Assembly: GCF_003325355.1 (NCBI RefSeq)
Contig: NZ_CP030852.1
Location: 1 to 64,000 of the forward strand
Source: Runella rosea
Lineage (GTDB): Bacteria; Bacteroidota; Bacteroidia; Cytophagales; Spirosomataceae
Direction of reading: 5' to 3'
DNA: 64,000 nucleotides
Made by a program: the position numbers and the translations under genes. The notes under the pieces are model-generated. The model did no database searches. It saw only the letters and a list, made by a program, of their open reading frames with translations, and had not been told where the DNA came from. Of the stretch, positions 8,529 through 16,493 are shown piece by piece; the stretch's first letter is position 1, and every line of letters begins with the position of its first letter.

Positions 8529-9503
8529 TCAGTGCTTCAAAGAGCGCTTTTTAATCATCCCACCTTTGGTATCCTTTACACTGCTCATGACAACGAAAGA
8601 ATTGGGATCAATGGTTTGAATCTCGGTGTTCAATTTATTAAGCTCCAAACGGGTAATCACCGTGTAAATAATATCAAATTCACCCGTTTCTCCGCTTTTT
8701 CCGTAGCCGCGTTTTCCTTTATAGACCGTTACGCCTCTGCCCATTTCATTGATAATCATTTGGCGAATTTCTTCGTTATGAACCGAAATAATGGTAACGC
8801 CCGTGTATTCATCAATACCCTCAATGACAAAATCTAGCGTTTTGGAAGCGGCCAAATACGTAATCATTGAATAAAGGGCCGTTTCGATGGAAAGAAAGTA
8901 GGCAGCTGCTGAAAAAATGACAATGTTAATCATGATGATAACATCACCGATTGTGGTGCCAAATTTACGGCTTAGAAAAATAGCCAAGACTTCTGTCCCA
9001 TCAATCACTGCTCCACCCCTCACGGATAAACCGATTCCTGCTCCCAGAAAAAACCCGCCAAAAACCGCCACTAACAAGTTATCGTTGGTTATTTCGGGAA
9101 AATGTACGGTCGCTACGCAAACCGCTAAACCCGCAATGGCGAGGGCCGTTTTGACCGCAAATTGTTTGCCGATGACGATATAACCGAGGAAGACAAACGG
9201 TAAATTTATCAGTACTAATAAAACAGCGAGAGGTATACCCGTCAGCTTTGTAATAAGGAGTGATATTCCGGTGGCACCTCCATCGATGAAACTATTGGGA
9301 ATTAAAAAACTTTCCAACCCAAAGGCTGCCGACGCAATACCGAGGCAAACCAAGATAAAGTCTTTGAAATATCGGACAACATTAATCTTGAGTTCGCGGA
9401 AGCCTTTGGCCAGAACAAAATCTGAATACTTCTGTTGGCCAACCAGTGATTTCTTATTTCTAAGAATCGTTTGGGTGATTATTTTGGTCAAAAACGAATT
9501 CAT
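8529..9503 (-). CDS. YitT family membrane protein (DUF161 + DUF2179)
   Basis: About 324 aa from the Met at 9503 (MNSFLTKII); the frame is open to 9563 but that extension is not membrane-like. Hydrophobic segments fill residues about 40-240 with the family signature SFIDGGATGISLLI and GGAVIDGTEVLAI. The C-terminal cytosolic DUF2179 domain runs from about 245 (YTGVTIISVHNEEIRQ). YitT proteins are broadly conserved and their transport or signalling role is not settled. The gene is convergent with the repressor and appears monocistronic. The family assignment is firm. Confidence 0.9.
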   Translation of the reverse strand: MNSFLTKIITQTILRNKKSLVGQQKYSDFVLAKGFRELKINVVRYFKDFILVCLGIASAAFGLESFLIPNSFIDGGATGISLLITKLTGIPLAVLLVLINLPFVFLGYIVIGKQFAVKTALAIAGLAVCVATVHFPEITNDNLLVAVFGGFFLGAGIGLSVRGGAVIDGTEVLAIFLSRKFGTTIGDVIIMINIVIFSAAAYFLSIETALYSMITYLAASKTLDFVIEGIDEYTGVTIISVHNEEIRQMIINEMGRGVTVYKGKRGYGKSGETGEFDIIYTVITRLELNKLNTEIQTIDPNSFVVMSSVKDTKGGMIKKRSLKH

Positions 9504-9583
9504 ATTTTTTATATTTTGAAATGGATGGGTGTGAATTTTATCCCCAACAGAGTCGCTTAGCAACCTTGTTGGGGAGGAGAAAT

Positions 9584-10075
9584 TTATCGTAGAGAGGTCA
9601 CTTCTGGAATTTTGTCATTGACAATCTTACACCATTTTTCTACCATTTGCAGCTCCCCAGATAATGTCAAACTATCATGAGCAGTATTATAAAATTCCAA
9701 AATAACGTCTGGTTTTTGTTTATTCTGGTATGTTAATGCCAATTCTAGTTTTTCGATTCCACCCGAACTACTGGTTGTTTTTCGGGTGATTATCACCCGG
9801 CATTTTTGAATTTCAGAGAGGTTAATTTGTTGTGAAAACGCTTGGTCCTTCACGGTTCTTGTAAAGAAAATTACGCCATTTTGGTCATCAATTCCAATGC
9901 TTGAACGATGCCATGAATCAAATCTGCTGACAGTAAAATTGCTCTTTTTGGCAAAATCGAAAAGCCTTTGGCGTAGTTCCTCGCCTTTTTTACGATTATT
10001 TATACTTATTAAAACAAACGGTATGATACAGATAAGTATGACAATCATACCTACGATTGAAGCTCCTAAATCCAT
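9584..10075 (-). CDS. Hypothetical membrane-anchored protein
   Basis: 163 aa. One N-terminal membrane segment (SIVGMIVILICIIPFVLISI) is followed by a soluble basic region and a domain that ends with MVEKWCKIVNDKIPEV. No family recognised. The soluble part alternates strands and looks like a PH-like or bPH fold, which is only an impression. It lies upstream of the YitT gene on the same strand with about 80 bases to its start, so it may be co-transcribed. Confidence 0.6.
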   Translation of the reverse strand: MDLGASIVGMIVILICIIPFVLISINNRKKGEELRQRLFDFAKKSNFTVSRFDSWHRSSIGIDDQNGVIFFTRTVKDQAFSQQINLSEIQKCRVIITRKTTSSSGGIEKLELALTYQNKQKPDVILEFYNTAHDSLTLSGELQMVEKWCKIVNDKIPEVTSLR

Positions 10076-10181
10076 TTTTTAGTCTTTTAAATTTTAAATA
10101 CACAATCGCTACAGAGACGGCAGCCAATGCCATTTCTGCAAAAAATAAATATTACGAAGTCACGAAAGTTTAAAAACTTAA

Positions 10182-10559
10182 TTACCAGAAGTAATGGAAA
10201 GGGAAAATGATGTCGGTCCGCTCTAAACGAACCAATAGATTGAGGGAAAAGAAACTGTACTGAGAAAAGGTCGTATCAAATAACTGCTCAGCGGTTTTGA
10301 AGCAAGCCCAAAATCTGTTTAGAAAGTTTTCGGGACGAGGAAACGAAGGGGATTGTAGAGGCGCAACTGATATTTCGGCGTGCGCAGTGAGGCAAAATAG
10401 ATCTGGTAATTGTACCGAACTATTGTGTTTACTCTGATTATCAGCAAGTTGCAAATCTGCGGAATGATTGACAAAAGCATTCCCACTGTATAAGCTTAAT
10501 ATAAAGCTATACAGGGTTAAAATGCCTATGAAACCAATCAGTTTAGCCGCTTTTTTCAC
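10182..10559 (-). CDS. Small hypothetical secreted or membrane protein (start uncertain)
   Basis: About 125 aa if started at the GTG at 10559 (VKKAAKLIGFIGILTLYSF). This start gives a basic N-terminus and one hydrophobic segment, as expected of a signal peptide or anchor. A TTG at 10715 would add 52 residues that look less like a protein start. The C-terminus IIFPFHYFW is aromatic-rich. No family recognised. Small proteins of this look occur beside receptors and efflux systems in Bacteroidota, but nothing here identifies a partner. Confidence 0.4.
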   Translation of the reverse strand: MKKAAKLIGFIGILTLYSFILSLYSGNAFVNHSADLQLADNQSKHNSSVQLPDLFCLTAHAEISVAPLQSPSFPRPENFLNRFWACFKTAEQLFDTTFSQYSFFSLNLLVRLERTDIIFPFHYFW

Positions 10560-10719
10560 CGTACGAGGGTTGTAATTGTAACGTGTATTTCTGCAAGTTA
10601 CAAAAAACAGTAGGTTTTTACAACCGTATGGATGAGAAAAATGGACGAGTTGAGGCACATTCCTGAATGGTATATCACTGAATTTTAACAAATTAATTAT
10701 CTCAAATTCAAGCAATTAC

Positions 10720-10767
10720 AAATTGTTTGCGCTTAACTTATCACCTCAAATTAAGCGCAAACAATTT
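10720..10767. repeat. 17-bp perfect inverted repeat with 14-base loop
   Basis: AAATTGTTTGCGCTTAA at 10720-10736 pairs with its complement at 10751-10767. It lies upstream of the small gene at 10182-10559 and downstream of nothing on the plus strand. It could be an operator or a strong hairpin terminator for minus-strand transcription from the GMC gene; a U run is not evident. Confidence 0.6.
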
Positions 10768-10860
10768 CACAAATCATCCTACCCACAAAGGTCAGAATAG
10801 ACGGATTATGTACACTTCATGGCTATTAGGAGCGGCCAATTATGCAACAACATCAACCTG

Positions 10861-10880
10861 CCAGAAGCGTAAACTTCTGG
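10861..10880 (-). terminator. Stem-loop downstream of the GMC gene
   Basis: CCAGAAG (10861-10867) pairs with CTTCTGG (10874-10880), and AACCTG/CAGGTT further out can lengthen it. The position, 32 bases beyond the GMC stop on the minus strand, fits a terminator. Confidence 0.45.
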
Positions 10881-10911
10881 GTTAGATTTTAAGGTTCTGA
10901 CAGGTTATTTT

Positions 10912-12642
10912 TTACAAATTCTTCTTTTTAAGTTCAGTTACCGCAAAATCAGCGGCGCGGGCGGTCAGGGCCATGTAGGTCAGGGAAGGATTGACGCACG
11001 ATGAAGAAGCCATGGCGGCCCCGTCGGTGACAAACACGTTTTTGCAGGCATGTAACTGATTGTGCTTATTCAATACAGAAGTTTTGGGATCTTTTCCCAT
11101 GCGGGCGGTGCCCATTTCATGAATACCTAAACCCAAATGGACTTCGGGACGGTTATAAGTAGTTATGTTTTTGAACCCAGCCGCTTCCAACATTTCGGCT
11201 GCGGAGCTAGCAATGTCTTTCCTCATCGCGATTTCATTTTCACCAAAAGCGGCGTCAAACACAATCATCGGAATGCCCCATTTGTCTTTTTTTTCTGGGT
11301 CAAGATACATCCGATTATTAGGATTGGGTAACACTTCACCAAAGCCGCCAAAGCCGATGTTCCACGTACCTGGTTGCGTCATTTCTTTCTTGAAATTAGC
11401 GCCAAAACCGTCCATTCCAGCCCCCCTTTTCCAATCGCTGCGGCTTGCTCCGCCTTGGTACCCAAAGCCGCGCAAATAGTTTGGTTGTTTGTCTGCTCCC
11501 CAGTTTCGGAATCTCGGAATGTAGAGAGCATTGGGCCGTTGGCCAAAGACGATATCATCTTCAAAGCCTTCCACCGTGGCATTAGCCCCAACCCCTAAAT
11601 GGTGGTCCATTATATTGCGTCCCACTTGGTCACTGTCATTGCCTAATCCATTCTGAAAACGACTCGATTTGGAATTCAGCAGCAGCGCGGCGGTGTTCAT
11701 CGAACCTGCATTTAGAAAAAGTATGCTCGCAAAATACTCACTGACTTCCATCGTGTTCTGATTAATAACCCGCACACCTTTGGCTTTTTGGCTTTTCTCA
11801 TCGACCAAAACTTCCGTGACAATCGTATCGTGCAGCATTGAAAGTCGTTTGGTTTTGGTCGCGGCGGGAATCGCACCCGACAAAGAACTGTACACCGCCC
11901 CATAAGGACAGCCACGAGCACATTTATTTCGGTATTGACAAGTGGCTCTTCCCAATGCAGTGTGCCACGGCTGCGGTTTGGTCAGATTGGCGGTGCGACC
12001 GATAATGATGGGGCGATTGAGCTTTTTCTTCATCATTTCCGTAAAATGACGCTCAGGCGAATACATTGGCATGGCAGGAAGAAAAAATCCGTCTGGCAAT
12101 ACCTCCAAATTGTCTTTATGGCCATTGATACCCACAAACTTCTCAGCGTGTGTATACCAAGGAGCCAAATCTTCATACCGAATCGGCCAATCCACGCCAA
12201 GGCCCTCTTTGGCATTTGCTTCAAAATCCTGCCTATTCCAGCGGTACGACTGTCGCCCCCAGTGCATGGATTTACCACCCGTATGATAGGCCCGAATCCA
12301 GTCGAAAGGACGTTTTTCAATGTAAGGATTTTGTTTGTCGTTGGTAAAAAAGGGGCCTGTTTCTTCGTTGGCCAATGTGCCGAAGCGGTTATTGGCCCAT
12401 AATTCTTCCGCCGAATGCACGGGGACTTTCCCACGGTGCGCAAACTCCCACGGAGCTTTTAGGGCTGTATCATAATCTTCGATGTGTTTTACCTCTCTTC
12501 CACGTTCAATCATCAACACATTCAGGCCTTTTTCCGTTAGTTCTTTGGCTGCCATTCCGCCCGTCATCCCCGACCCTACCACGATTGCATCGAATCGGTG
12601 GGTTTTATCTACCACAAGGTTTAAGTTCATTTTCAGGCTCAT
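10912..12642 (-). CDS. GMC oxidoreductase, FAD-dependent sugar dehydrogenase catalytic subunit
   Basis: 576 aa. The FAD Rossmann motif is VVGSGMTGGMAAKELTEKG at about residues 21-39, and the GMC C-terminal box includes HEMGTARMG and NPSLTYMALTARAADF. Between them TCQYRNKCARGCPYG gives Cys-x5-Cys-x3-Cys, the pattern reported to hold a 3Fe-4S cluster in FAD-dependent glucose dehydrogenases. The start is 3 bases from the stop of the small-subunit gene upstream, so they form an operon. Related enzymes oxidise sugars at C1 or C3 and pass electrons to a cytochrome; no cytochrome subunit is adjacent, but large heme proteins occur at 16494-19136 and 1-1989. C3 oxidation would feed the DUF1080 proteins nearby, which is inference. 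Confidence 0.88.
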   Translation of the reverse strand: MSLKMNLNLVVDKTHRFDAIVVGSGMTGGMAAKELTEKGLNVLMIERGREVKHIEDYDTALKAPWEFAHRGKVPVHSAEELWANNRFGTLANEETGPFFTNDKQNPYIEKRPFDWIRAYHTGGKSMHWGRQSYRWNRQDFEANAKEGLGVDWPIRYEDLAPWYTHAEKFVGINGHKDNLEVLPDGFFLPAMPMYSPERHFTEMMKKKLNRPIIIGRTANLTKPQPWHTALGRATCQYRNKCARGCPYGAVYSSLSGAIPAATKTKRLSMLHDTIVTEVLVDEKSQKAKGVRVINQNTMEVSEYFASILFLNAGSMNTAALLLNSKSSRFQNGLGNDSDQVGRNIMDHHLGVGANATVEGFEDDIVFGQRPNALYIPRFRNWGADKQPNYLRGFGYQGGASRSDWKRGAGMDGFGANFKKEMTQPGTWNIGFGGFGEVLPNPNNRMYLDPEKKDKWGIPMIVFDAAFGENEIAMRKDIASSAAEMLEAAGFKNITTYNRPEVHLGLGIHEMGTARMGKDPKTSVLNKHNQLHACKNVFVTDGAAMASSSCVNPSLTYMALTARAADFAVTELKKKNL

Positions 12643-12645
12643 TTA

Positions 12646-13254
12646 TCAGTACGCGTAGATTTTTTGGTTGGGTTTTAACTTTACTTCTTCCAGCTTTCCA
12701 GGAATCGGCACATATTCAAAAGAGCCTTTAATGCCTACTTCAGAAGTAAAATAGCCAAGCAAGGTTAGTTCCTTCATCAATCGCCAAAAGGGAAGACCTT
12801 TGACCTGCGTTTTCATCAATTCACGGTCTTCATTATCGCCCATTTTTGACTGTTGCACGTTGTAGGCTTTCATTAGCTCTTTGGTCTCATTTTCAATCTT
12901 ATGGAGAATTTCGCTCCTACGAGCCTCATTTTCGGTTAAAAAACCAGCCGTTTGTAGCTGCTGAACCCCTTCCAAAAAACTCAATTGCTCAGGTTGGCGA
13001 TAGCAATCTTTCAACATCAATTCGATAAATGCAGGCACGTCGGCCTCCTTTGCTCCTGCCGTATCGGTTTTGGGAATAATCATCTCGGCCACTTCCGCCA
13101 CAATTTGTCGCTGAGTATCATTTAATTGAAACGATACGCTTCCGCTTTTTGTAAATGCAGTATTATCCCTATGCTCCATCGCCAAAAGGGTCGGCGCAGA
13201 AAATGCTCCACCCATTAAAATCGCCACGTGACTGATAGCTTCTCTTCTGTTCAT
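12646..13254 (-). CDS. Gluconate 2-dehydrogenase subunit 3 family protein
   Basis: About 202 aa from the Met at 13254 (MNRREAISHVAIL). The twin arginine and hydrophobic stretch form a Tat-type signal; the frame is open to 13287 but the extra residues precede the signal. The body has SFQLNDTQRQIVAEVAEMIIPKTDTAGAKE, typical of this family. In FAD sugar dehydrogenases the small subunit carries the Tat signal and brings the catalytic subunit to the periplasm. The gene directly precedes the GMC gene with 3 bases between them, which supports a two-subunit complex. Confidence 0.88.
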   Translation of the reverse strand: MNRREAISHVAILMGGAFSAPTLLAMEHRDNTAFTKSGSVSFQLNDTQRQIVAEVAEMIIPKTDTAGAKEADVPAFIELMLKDCYRQPEQLSFLEGVQQLQTAGFLTENEARRSEILHKIENETKELMKAYNVQQSKMGDNEDRELMKTQVKGLPFWRLMKELTLLGYFTSEVGIKGSFEYVPIPGKLEEVKLKPNQKIYAY

Positions 13255-13535
13255 CGCTTTTTTTGAATAAAATACGAATCTATCCAAAATCTACCTTTTG
13301 TTAGGCACTTTCATAATATAGCTAGCCCACCATAGCAACTACTTCAGGCAAGTATTTTCAATTTTAGCGGGCACACACTTTTTCCTTTTACTTGATTAAC
13401 AACAGAATAAACAACTGATTTTTTAATAAATACCTTTAAAATAAACAGGTTAAAGCACTTTTGTTAGCTAAAAATAGGCGTTGAAGCCGTATATTGCGAT
13501 GATTATAGATTATTATATTTTGTTCTCACTTCATT

Positions 13536-15515
13536 ATGCAAAAACTAAAATTTACCTCCATTCCTCTCCCATTATTTAGTAAACTTTCCATGCGTCGGTT
13601 GACCTCAAACGTTCAAAATGGCTTCACGTTGATTTTATTTTACTTCCTTTTGTACGCCACTAGTTCGATGGCTCAACTCACAAAAGCCAAGGAAGATTCT
13701 ATCTACGTGCGCCAGCATTATACAAAACTAGAGCAAATGGTACCCATGCGTGACGGGGTCAAACTATTTACCTCTATTTATGTTCCAAAGGATGTATCGA
13801 CGGGGGCAAAATACCCAATTATGCTTTGTCGTACGCCTTACAGTTCGGCACCGTATGGCGACACCTTGTACAAAACATCACTGGGGCCTTCCATGCATTT
13901 CGCCCGCGATGGATATATTTTTGTATACCAAGATGTTAGAGGAAAATACATGTCAGAAGGCGACTTTGAAGCCTATCGTCCGTTTATTCCAAACAAGAAA
14001 AACAAAACCGATAATGACGAAAGCTCTGACGCCTTTGATACGATTGATTGGTTAGTCAAAAATGTGGCAGGAAACAACGGTCGGGTGGGTACTTGGGGCA
14101 TTTCGGCACCCGGTTATTATACCACCATGACCAACATCGAAGCACATCCCGCCTTGAAAGCTTCTTCGCCACAAGCCCCCGTTACTGATTGGTTTATGGG
14201 CGATGACCGTCACCACAACGGGGCATTTTTTCTGATGGGCACATTTTCGTTTATCTCTTCTTACGGTGCGCCAAGACCAACGCCCACTCCCAAGGGGAAG
14301 CCTGGTTTTTCGGCCTACGGTACCCCAGATGGCTATGAATTTTATAAGAATCTAGGTCCGCTCAAAAACATAAATGAGAAGATTTTTAAGGGAGAAAACC
14401 GCATCTGGAATCAGTTGATGGAGCATGAAGTGTACGATGAATTTTGGCAATCACGTACCCCTGTTCCGCACCTGAAAAACATTAAACCCGCCGTGATGGT
14501 GGTGGGAGGTTGGTTTGACCAAGAAGATTTGTACGGACCGCTAAAAGCGTACGCAGGTATTGAACGCAACCAACCAAAATCACCCAACCTATTGGTCATG
14601 GGTCCGTGGATTCACGGCGGATGGGCGCGGGGCACGGGAGAATCGTTGGGTCACATCCGATTTGGCTCTCGAACAAGTGATTTTTACCAAACAAACATTG
14701 AATTACCCTTTTTTAATCACTACCTGAAAGACAAGCCAAATCCAGAGTTGCCCAAAGCTTATATTTTTGAAACTGGCTCCAACGAATGGAAAAAATACGA
14801 CCAATGGCCTCCCAAAAATACGGTTGAAAAAAAGCTCTATCTGCACCCCGACGGTCGTCTTTCTTTTTCGCCAACCATCACTACGATGCAGTTGAATGCT
14901 CCTCCCGCATTCAATGAATACCTAAGTGACCCCGAAAAGCCAGTTCCTTACACTGCAGAAATCAGAAATATCAGAGGAAGCGATTTTATGTACGAAGACC
15001 AGCGATTTGCGGCCCAACGCCCCGATGTACTGGTGTATGAATCGGAAGTTTTGACGGAGGACGTAGCCATTTCAGGCAATGTTTTTGCCAATCTTTTTGT
15101 ATCAACCACGGGTACTGACGCCGATTTTGTGGTAAAATTGATTGACGTATATCCGGGCAATGCCCCCAACGATAGCCCTGAAAATCCGCGCAAAGCAATG
15201 GGCGGATTTCAATTATTGGTACGTGGAGAAGTCATGCGGTCTAAATTTAGAAAGAGTTTTACGGTGCCAGAGGCAATGGTACCCAATAAAATTGAGCACG
15301 TAGCCTTCGACATGCAAGACGCCGCCCACCGCTTCAAAAAGGGTCACAAAATTATGATTCAGGTCCAAAGCAGTTGGTTTCCACTGGTTGACCGCAATCC
15401 TCAAAAGTTTGTAAATATTTATAAAGCGGAAGCCAGTGACTTTCAGAAAGCTTTTCACCGCGTGTATTGCTCAGGCAATAGTTCTTCTTACGTGAGCGTC
15501 AGGGTGTTAGAGTAA
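13536..15515 (+). CDS. CocE/NonD family hydrolase (X-Pro dipeptidyl-peptidase-like), secreted
   Basis: 659 aa. A signal peptide is best read from the internal Met at residue 19 (MRRLTSNVQNGFTLILFYF, ending SSMAQ). The alpha/beta hydrolase domain has the nucleophile Ser in WGISAPGYY, the Asp in GGWFDQED and the His in GPWIHGG. The C-terminal jelly-roll PepX_C domain covers about residues 390-655. Family members hydrolyse amide or ester bonds, including glutaryl-7-ACA and cocaine-type esters; in Bacteroidota many act on peptides. It is divergent from the GMC operon across a 281-base gap and appears to be a single-gene unit closed by the hairpin at 15543-15586. Confidence 0.88.
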   Translation: MQKLKFTSIPLPLFSKLSMRRLTSNVQNGFTLILFYFLLYATSSMAQLTKAKEDSIYVRQHYTKLEQMVPMRDGVKLFTSIYVPKDVSTGAKYPIMLCRTPYSSAPYGDTLYKTSLGPSMHFARDGYIFVYQDVRGKYMSEGDFEAYRPFIPNKKNKTDNDESSDAFDTIDWLVKNVAGNNGRVGTWGISAPGYYTTMTNIEAHPALKASSPQAPVTDWFMGDDRHHNGAFFLMGTFSFISSYGAPRPTPTPKGKPGFSAYGTPDGYEFYKNLGPLKNINEKIFKGENRIWNQLMEHEVYDEFWQSRTPVPHLKNIKPAVMVVGGWFDQEDLYGPLKAYAGIERNQPKSPNLLVMGPWIHGGWARGTGESLGHIRFGSRTSDFYQTNIELPFFNHYLKDKPNPELPKAYIFETGSNEWKKYDQWPPKNTVEKKLYLHPDGRLSFSPTITTMQLNAPPAFNEYLSDPEKPVPYTAEIRNIRGSDFMYEDQRFAAQRPDVLVYESEVLTEDVAISGNVFANLFVSTTGTDADFVVKLIDVYPGNAPNDSPENPRKAMGGFQLLVRGEVMRSKFRKSFTVPEAMVPNKIEHVAFDMQDAAHRFKKGHKIMIQVQSSWFPLVDRNPQKFVNIYKAEASDFQKAFHRVYCSGNSSSYVSVRVLE

Positions 15516-15542
15516 TTCTTTCCTTCAATGTTTTGTAATAAA

Positions 15543-15586
15543 AAAGGTGTTTGTTGAAGCAAACAACTACTTCAACAAACACCTTT
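15543..15586. terminator. Bidirectional terminator hairpin, 17-bp perfect stem
   Basis: AAAGGTGTTTGTTGAAG at 15543-15559 pairs with its complement at 15570-15586 around a 10-base loop. It lies between the convergent CocE-type and DUF1080 genes with A/T tracts on both sides. Confidence 0.8.
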
Positions 15587-15605
15587 AAATGAAGGGCTTA
15601 AGTGA

Positions 15606-16469
15606 CTATTTTCTTCTCCTTCTTTTGTATTCACAGGTCGAGTTATCGGCCTTTACAAAATAGGATTTGTAATTTTTGGCCTTTGGATCCATACACCCTT
15701 TCAACTCCAGCAGCTCAACTTTACGGAATTCAACGGGGTGACTTTCACTTTGGAGCGAGATTGACCCGTGTTCTAATAGTTTTCCGTTGACCAACAGTGC
15801 AGGGTCGTGTCCGCTCACGTTACCGCCTCCGAGTTGGGGTTTATTGTATTCCAACACTTTTTCCCCATTGGCAAAATGTTGAATCAGTGAATCCCCCAAT
15901 ACCAGTACTTCGGCCCGTACCCATTGATCGCCATTGTAGGTCTGTGAAGTAGAATTAATACAATGTTGCGTGATTAATTTACCGTCAATGACAACGTTTG
16001 TACCTGGCGTACACAAGTTGCAGGTGGTACGTTTTTTGTCGTTTCCACCCAATAACTGTACTTCGATGGAGGCTGGGAAATCTTGGCTTAACCCCATGGT
16101 TTCGGCGGGCTGACCATGAACCATGATGCCGCTATTGCGCCAGGCCCATCCTTCACCTTTGGGGGCTTGCTCGCCCACAAAACGGTATTCAACGGCAACT
16201 CGATAATACGAAAAATCACCTTTATAGAAAATGTGACCGTATTGTTGTTTGAAATCATCATAAGCGTCGTACCTCACAACCATGCTGCCATTCTCGACCC
16301 GAAAGGTGTTGCCAAAATTTTCGTTCAGGGCATATCCCCTAATTTTAACATCCCAACCGTCGAGATTTTTACCGTTAAACAATTGTTTCCATTCTTCTTT
16401 ATCGGCTTTTTTTTGCCCAAAAGCCACGACTCCGAGTAGAATCAATAGACCTGTCAATGATGCTTTCAT
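15606..16469 (-). CDS. DUF1080 (3-keto-disaccharide hydrolase-like) secreted protein
   Basis: 287 aa with a signal peptide (MKASLTGLLILLGVVAFGQ). The concanavalin-like DUF1080 fold starts with WKQLFNGKNLDGWDVKI and includes WAWRNSGIMVHGQ and PASIEVQLLGG. The tail from about 255 is Cys-containing and basic (KGCMDPKAKNYKS...RRRRK). Characterised DUF1080 proteins cleave 3-keto-glycosides or sit in such pathways. It is 24 bases downstream of the heme/propeller gene and is probably co-transcribed with it. Exact substrate unknown. Confidence 0.85.
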   Translation of the reverse strand: MKASLTGLLILLGVVAFGQKKADKEEWKQLFNGKNLDGWDVKIRGYALNENFGNTFRVENGSMVVRYDAYDDFKQQYGHIFYKGDFSYYRVAVEYRFVGEQAPKGEGWAWRNSGIMVHGQPAETMGLSQDFPASIEVQLLGGNDKKRTTCNLCTPGTNVVIDGKLITQHCINSTSQTYNGDQWVRAEVLVLGDSLIQHFANGEKVLEYNKPQLGGGNVSGHDPALLVNGKLLEHGSISLQSESHPVEFRKVELLELKGCMDPKAKNYKSYFVKADNSTCEYKRRRRK

Positions 16470-16493
16470 CTGTATTTTTTTAGGTAAGTTACG

